Source: Vulcanimicrobiota bacterium (lineage in GTDB: Bacteria > Vulcanimicrobiota > Vulcanimicrobiia > Vulcanimicrobiales > Vulcanimicrobiaceae). From it: a stretch of DNA of 9,338 nt. The notes under the pieces are model-generated. The model saw nothing but the letters and a program-made list of their open reading frames with translations. It was not told the origin of the DNA and searched no databases. The stretch's first letter is position 1. Each line of letters begins with the position of its first letter. The stretch is taken from assembly GCA_019233165.1 (NCBI GenBank), contig JAFAMS010000093.1, positions 1-9,338 of the forward strand, read 5' to 3'. Below are positions 6,713-9,338 of the stretch, one piece after another. The translations under genes and the position numbers were made by a program.

Positions 6713-8049
6713 TCCGCGGGGTCGGACTCCGCGGCGCGGTCGCGACGAATGCGATCGCGATGATCGGGATCGGGCCGCTGATCACGATTCCCCTCGTCCT
6801 CGTCGCATTACATGGGCCGCTCTCGCTGATCGCGTGGGTTCTCGGCGCGTTGGTCGCGGCATGCGACGGCCTCGTATGGGCGGAGTTGGGCGCGGCGCTC
6901 CCGCACTCGGGCGGCCTCTACGCATTCTTTCTCCGCCTTTTTCCGCCGAAAACCGGTAGGTTGCTCGCGTTCCTCTTCGTGTGGCAGTTCGTCTTGACCA
7001 CGCCGTTCCTGCTCGCCAGCGGATACATCGGGTTCTCGCAATACGCCACGTACCTGATTCCACAGTTGCGCGGCAACGATCTCGGCCAGCACGTGCTCGC
7101 GGTCGGGATCGGACTCCTCACGATCGCGCTCTTGGCACGCGCGATCACTGGCGTCGCTACGATCGCGATCGTCCTCTTCGGAACGGCAACCCTGACGCTG
7201 GCGGTCGTGACGCTCGCGGCTTGGACGCGATTCGATGCGCACCAAGCGTTCGCGCTCGCAAGCGGCGGAGTCGGGCTCGTGCCGTTCGTCGCCGGTCTGG
7301 GAAGCGGACTCATCATCACGCTGTACGATTACGGCGGCTACAACACGGTGACGAGCATCGGTGAGGAGGTGATCGAGCCGGGGCGAACGATGCCCCGCTC
7401 GATCGTGCTCGCGGTCGCGATCGTCGCGGCGCTCTACCTTGCGCTGCAAACCGGCGTCCTCGGAACGATTCCGTGGCAAGCGCTGGCGGGCGGCGCCGCC
7501 GGTCCGCCGGAGAGCGCGAAGTTCGTCGCTTCGACCGTCGTCGAGCGCGCCTGGGGCGTCGGCGCCGCGGGTGCCGTCACGATCTTGATTCTCGCGACGG
7601 CGTTCGCGTCGACGTTCGCGCTCCTGCTCTCGGCGTCGCGCGTCCCGTTCGCGGCCGCGCGCGACGGCTTGTTTCTTCCGGCGTTCGCACGTCTGCACGC
7701 GCGCGATGCGTATCCGATCGTCTCGCTGATCTCGATCGGAACCCTTGCGCTCGCGGCGTGCTTTCTGCCGCTCGATGAGATCATCGCCGTCGTCGGCGTC
7801 GGCGTCGTGGTTATCGGCGGCGTCGGCGCCTTTGCAGCGATTCTTCGGCTGCGCCGCAGCGACGTTCCCATGCCGTACCGGATGCCGCTCTTCCCGCTCC
7901 CGCCGCTCGTAGCGCTCGCGGCGTGGGTCTACGTGCTGGCGACTGCCGGAACGCTCGCTGTCGGTTTCACGGTGGTGAGTCTTTGCGCGGGCGCCGCGGT
8001 CTACTTCGTTCTAATCAATCGGGTCGGAGCGAGGGGACCAGGGGCGTGA
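6709..8049 (+). CDS. APC-superfamily amino-acid permease, apparently CTG start
   Basis: This is a roughly 446-residue integral membrane protein with about 12 hydrophobic segments. APC marks include VATNAIAMIGIGPLI (TM1 with the GxG bend, 11-25), WAELGAALPHSGGLYAFF (57-74), DYGGYNTVTSIGEEV (207-221) followed by EPGRTMPRSI (223-232), and SASRVPFAAARDGLF (308-322) before a cytoplasmic loop. The GEEV...P..tMPRSI pattern resembles LAT/polyamine-type carriers; the substrate cannot be read from sequence. The first standard start, ATG 6760, begins inside TM1 and would delete its first half. CTG at 6709 forms CTGA with the stop of the preceding gene, the same geometry as ATGA coupling, and restores a normal N-terminus. 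ATT at 6697 is a less likely alternative. Operon position after CBS and CGL/CGS suggests transport of a sulfur amino acid, serine or a breakdown product (inference). Confidence 0.88.
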   Translation: MIRGVGLRGAVATNAIAMIGIGPLITIPLVLVALHGPLSLIAWVLGALVAACDGLVWAELGAALPHSGGLYAFFLRLFPPKTGRLLAFLFVWQFVLTTPFLLASGYIGFSQYATYLIPQLRGNDLGQHVLAVGIGLLTIALLARAITGVATIAIVLFGTATLTLAVVTLAAWTRFDAHQAFALASGGVGLVPFVAGLGSGLIITLYDYGGYNTVTSIGEEVIEPGRTMPRSIVLAVAIVAALYLALQTGVLGTIPWQALAGGAAGPPESAKFVASTVVERAWGVGAAGAVTILILATAFASTFALLLSASRVPFAAARDGLFLPAFARLHARDAYPIVSLISIGTLALAACFLPLDEIIAVVGVGVVVIGGVGAFAAILRLRRSDVPMPYRMPLFPLPPLVALAAWVYVLATAGTLAVGFTVVSLCAGAAVYFVLINRVGARGPGA

Positions 8050-8057
8050 CCTTTTCG

Positions 8058-8156
8058 TCATCCGGCCAGGGGTTGCACGAGGGCGGCGAGCGCAGCGACC
8101 GCGATTACGATCAATTGCGCGAGCGTGGCGAAGGCCGTGATTGCCTCGTACGGCAT
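8058..8156 (-). CDS. Small 32-residue hydrophobic membrane peptide
   Basis: A short frame opens with ATG at 8156, 9 nt after the TAG stop of the esterase gene, and ends with TGA at 8058-8060. It encodes 32 residues starting MPYEAITAFATLAQLIVIAV and ending in VQPLAG, with one continuous apolar segment (about residues 5-28), rich in Ala, Leu, Ile and Val, and a single acidic residue (Glu4). The bases between the two genes are purine-rich (AGAGAGAAC) and can serve as a weak ribosome site. The frame fills the gap between the esterase and the convergent permease almost exactly. I do not recognise a family. It may be a small membrane protein translated with the esterase; chance is the alternative, since high-GC sequence has many open frames. 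Confidence 0.5.
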   Translation of the reverse strand: MPYEAITAFATLAQLIVIAVAALAALVQPLAG

Positions 8157-8165
8157 GTTCTCTCT

Positions 8166-9209
8166 CTAGTTCCGGTCGAGAACCGCTGCGAGCGCCGGCA
8201 GCGAGACGTCGTAGCGGTACCCGATCCGCATGTGATCGTCGTCAAACTCCTCGTGCACGACCTCCAGGCCGAGCTCGCGGATCTGCTGCGCCATCACGCG
8301 CGCGCCGATGTCGAGTCCGTACTCGTCGCGGCGGCCGCAGTCGATGTACCGCAAGCGCAGCGCGGCCAGCTCTGCCTTCTTCTTCGGAATCTGTTCGGTC
8401 GGGTCGAACGCCAGCCAGCGCGCAAAAACCTCGTCGCGGAATGCGCCGGTCTTCAGGTCGATCGGCAGCTCGAAGGCGAACGCCTTCGCGGCCGTCGGCG
8501 AGTACGCGGCGGAATAGCCGAGCATCTCCATCGTCGAGACCTCCTCGAACTTCGGCTTCTCCTTCGCCTCGAACGCCTCCACGAACGCCTCGAAGCCGTC
8601 ATACTTCTCGAGCGTGCGGGCGGCCGCGATGAGCGATTTCACCTGACACATGCGAAAGTACGAGTCGCCGCTGTGCGAGGCGAAGGCGCAGAAATGCCCC
8701 GGATAGTTCATCGTGAAGTGGAGCGAGGCGAAGCCGCCCGTCGATTTCCCCAGCACGCCGCGCCCCTCGGCTCGCGCAACGGTGCGGTAATCGCGGTCGA
8801 TTTGGCCGATGACGTCGCGGACGACGTAGGTCGCGTAATCGCCGTTGTGGATCGAGTTCACGTACTGCGAGCCGCCGAGGCGCGTGTTCCCATCGACGAT
8901 CACCAGCATCGAAGGCGCCATCTTTTTCTCACCGACGAGCCGATCGATCCGCTGCACGACGTTGGGTTCCCACGGGCGCGCTGCGATCGACGCGGCCAAG
9001 TTTCCCGTGTATCCGTGCAAGAGGTACAGGACCGGATACCGCGCAGAGCCGCCAGGATCGTATCCCGGCGGCGTGTACACGCCGAGCAAGCGGCGTGATG
9101 GATCGCCGAGCGAATTTCCGGCGAGCGCGGGGCTCTCGATCGGATCGAGCTTGAGCTCCCCTTCGATTCCGAGCAGGGCGCTCAGGGCGGTACGCGTCTT
9201 GGCGGTCAT
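8166..9209 (-). CDS. Alpha/beta-hydrolase-fold esterase (esterase D / enterochelin-esterase-like)
   Basis: This 347-residue protein has the layout of the putative-esterase family (esterase D, Fes C-domain, antigen-85 relatives). LLGVYTPPGYDPGGSARYPV (41-60) is followed by LYLLHGYTGN (61-70; oxyanion strand), the nucleophile elbow GKSTGG (154-159; Ser156), SHSGDSYF (178-185), a likely acid in CGRRDEYG (Asp295) and a terminal histidine in FDDDHMRIGY (His326). A larger helical insert (about 186-285) lies between the elbow and the acid and may form a lid. There is no signal peptide, so it is probably cytoplasmic; the substrate is unknown. A longer frame opens at 9317, but its extra 36 residues are basic low-complexity and antisense to the exported protein's signal sequence. 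ATG 9209 is preceded by AGAGGG 5 nt upstream. It begins inside the divergent gene. Confidence 0.9.
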   Translation of the reverse strand: MTAKTRTALSALLGIEGELKLDPIESPALAGNSLGDPSRRLLGVYTPPGYDPGGSARYPVLYLLHGYTGNLAASIAARPWEPNVVQRIDRLVGEKKMAPSMLVIVDGNTRLGGSQYVNSIHNGDYATYVVRDVIGQIDRDYRTVARAEGRGVLGKSTGGFASLHFTMNYPGHFCAFASHSGDSYFRMCQVKSLIAAARTLEKYDGFEAFVEAFEAKEKPKFEEVSTMEMLGYSAAYSPTAAKAFAFELPIDLKTGAFRDEVFARWLAFDPTEQIPKKKAELAALRLRYIDCGRRDEYGLDIGARVMAQQIRELGLEVVHEEFDDDHMRIGYRYDVSLPALAAVLDRN

Positions 9210-9338
9210 TACCGCCCTCTTCGCCCTCGCGCCACTTCTCCTCGCCCCGCGCGCTGCGGACGCCGCCGGCTTTGGTCGCTCGGCCCTCGAAACCACAGAC
9301 GGATACCCCGTCTTCACCGTGAACGGAAAGCCGTTCTT
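9199..9338 (+). CDS. N-terminus of an exported protein, possibly a glycoside hydrolase (cut by window end)
   Basis: A plus-strand frame remains open to the window end and encodes 46 residues plus two bases. From a TTG at 9199 it reads MAVITALFALAPLLLAPRAA, then an ADA/A cleavage-like site at about 20-23, a typical Sec signal peptide with a short N-region. The mature part ends GYPVFTVNGKPF, resembling the start of secreted glycosidases (GH35/GH42-like beta-galactosidases often open with a 'f.vnGkpf.l.ga' strand). The fragment is too short to confirm this. AGGGCGG (9184-9190) lies 8 nt before the TTG. No ATG is available in frame upstream. The start overlaps the divergent esterase start by 11 bp. 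Confidence 0.6.
   Translation, partial: MAVITALFALAPLLLAPRAADAAGFGRSALETTDGYPVFTVNGKPF
9215..9220 (-). promoter_or_regulatory. Ribosome binding site fixing the esterase start
   Basis: AGAGGG on the minus strand lies 5 nt before the ATG at 9209 and supports it over the frame opening at 9317. Confidence 0.65.

Noticed and set aside
245..6758. Five copies of the palindrome GCGATCGC (245, 2215, 3261, 6191, 6751), the same word as cyanobacterial HIP1, above what base composition would predict.
   Set aside because: All five lie in phase inside genes and encode Ala-Ile-Ala as GCG-ATC-GCx, so codon preference explains them. None is intergenic and flanks are not shared.
8471..8486. Inverted repeat GAAGGC-GAAC-GCCTTC as a possible hairpin or operator.
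   Set aside because: It lies inside the esterase coding region, in a run of Ala/Phe codons, and has no T-run or partner copy elsewhere.
7923..9098. Plus-strand open frame of 391 codons opposite the esterase.
   Set aside because: Translation is Arg/Val/Glu-rich with no domain; the minus strand carries a full alpha/beta-hydrolase with catalytic residues.

Overview
The window is a gene-dense piece of high-GC bacterial chromosome with strong G/C preference at third codon positions. No stretch over about 130 bases lacks a gene, and I saw no rRNA, tRNA, CRISPR array, insertion sequence or phage gene. The combination of rapZ overlapping a membrane-anchored yvcK (a 'WFYPGLGVKRW'-type N-terminus), no whiA behind them, and the DUF5069 and CBS-type genes suggests a poorly sampled high-GC phylum. 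My guess is an Eremiobacterota (WPS-2), Chloroflexota or Armatimonadota-like lineage. This is a low-confidence inference from style and gene order, not from a marker gene.

Layout. (1) 1-64, minus strand: probable 5' end of a gene leaving the window. (2) 80-2289, plus strand: rapZ and yvcK, a translationally coupled pair (stop and start overlap as TGATG) that handles nucleotide/UDP-sugar sensing and cell-envelope or carbon control. (3) 4046 down to 2240, minus strand: a three-gene operon of DUF5069 protein, small lipoprotein with a carboxypeptidase-regulatory-like fold, and glycerate 2-kinase. The kinase runs 50 bp into the 3' end of yvcK on the opposite strand. (4) 4125-8049, plus strand: cystathionine beta-synthase, cystathionine gamma-lyase/synthase and an APC-family amino-acid permease. 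This is a compact reverse-transsulfuration operon with a transporter. (5) 9209 down to 8058, minus strand: an alpha/beta-hydrolase esterase followed 9 bp later by an unlisted 32-residue membrane peptide. (6) 9199-end, plus strand: the start of an exported protein, divergent from and overlapping the esterase.

How they work together. CBS condenses homocysteine with serine to cystathionine. The CGL/CGS enzyme cleaves it to cysteine and 2-oxobutyrate (or runs the opposite direction), and the co-transcribed permease probably moves a related amino acid. Glycerate kinase feeds 2-phosphoglycerate into lower glycolysis/gluconeogenesis, the zone of metabolism with which YvcK is linked genetically in Bacillus.

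Most notable points. Two genes (permease and glycerate kinase) have no ATG, GTG or TTG that preserves their conserved N-terminus, but both have a well-placed CTG, in the permease as a CTGA stop/start overlap. There is a small membrane ORF at 8058-8156. Neighbouring genes overlap on opposite strands at both 3' ends (2240-2289) and 5' ends (9199-9209). The CBS lacks both active-site-loop tyrosines studied in the yeast and human enzymes. I did not find evidence for a wholly new multi-gene system.
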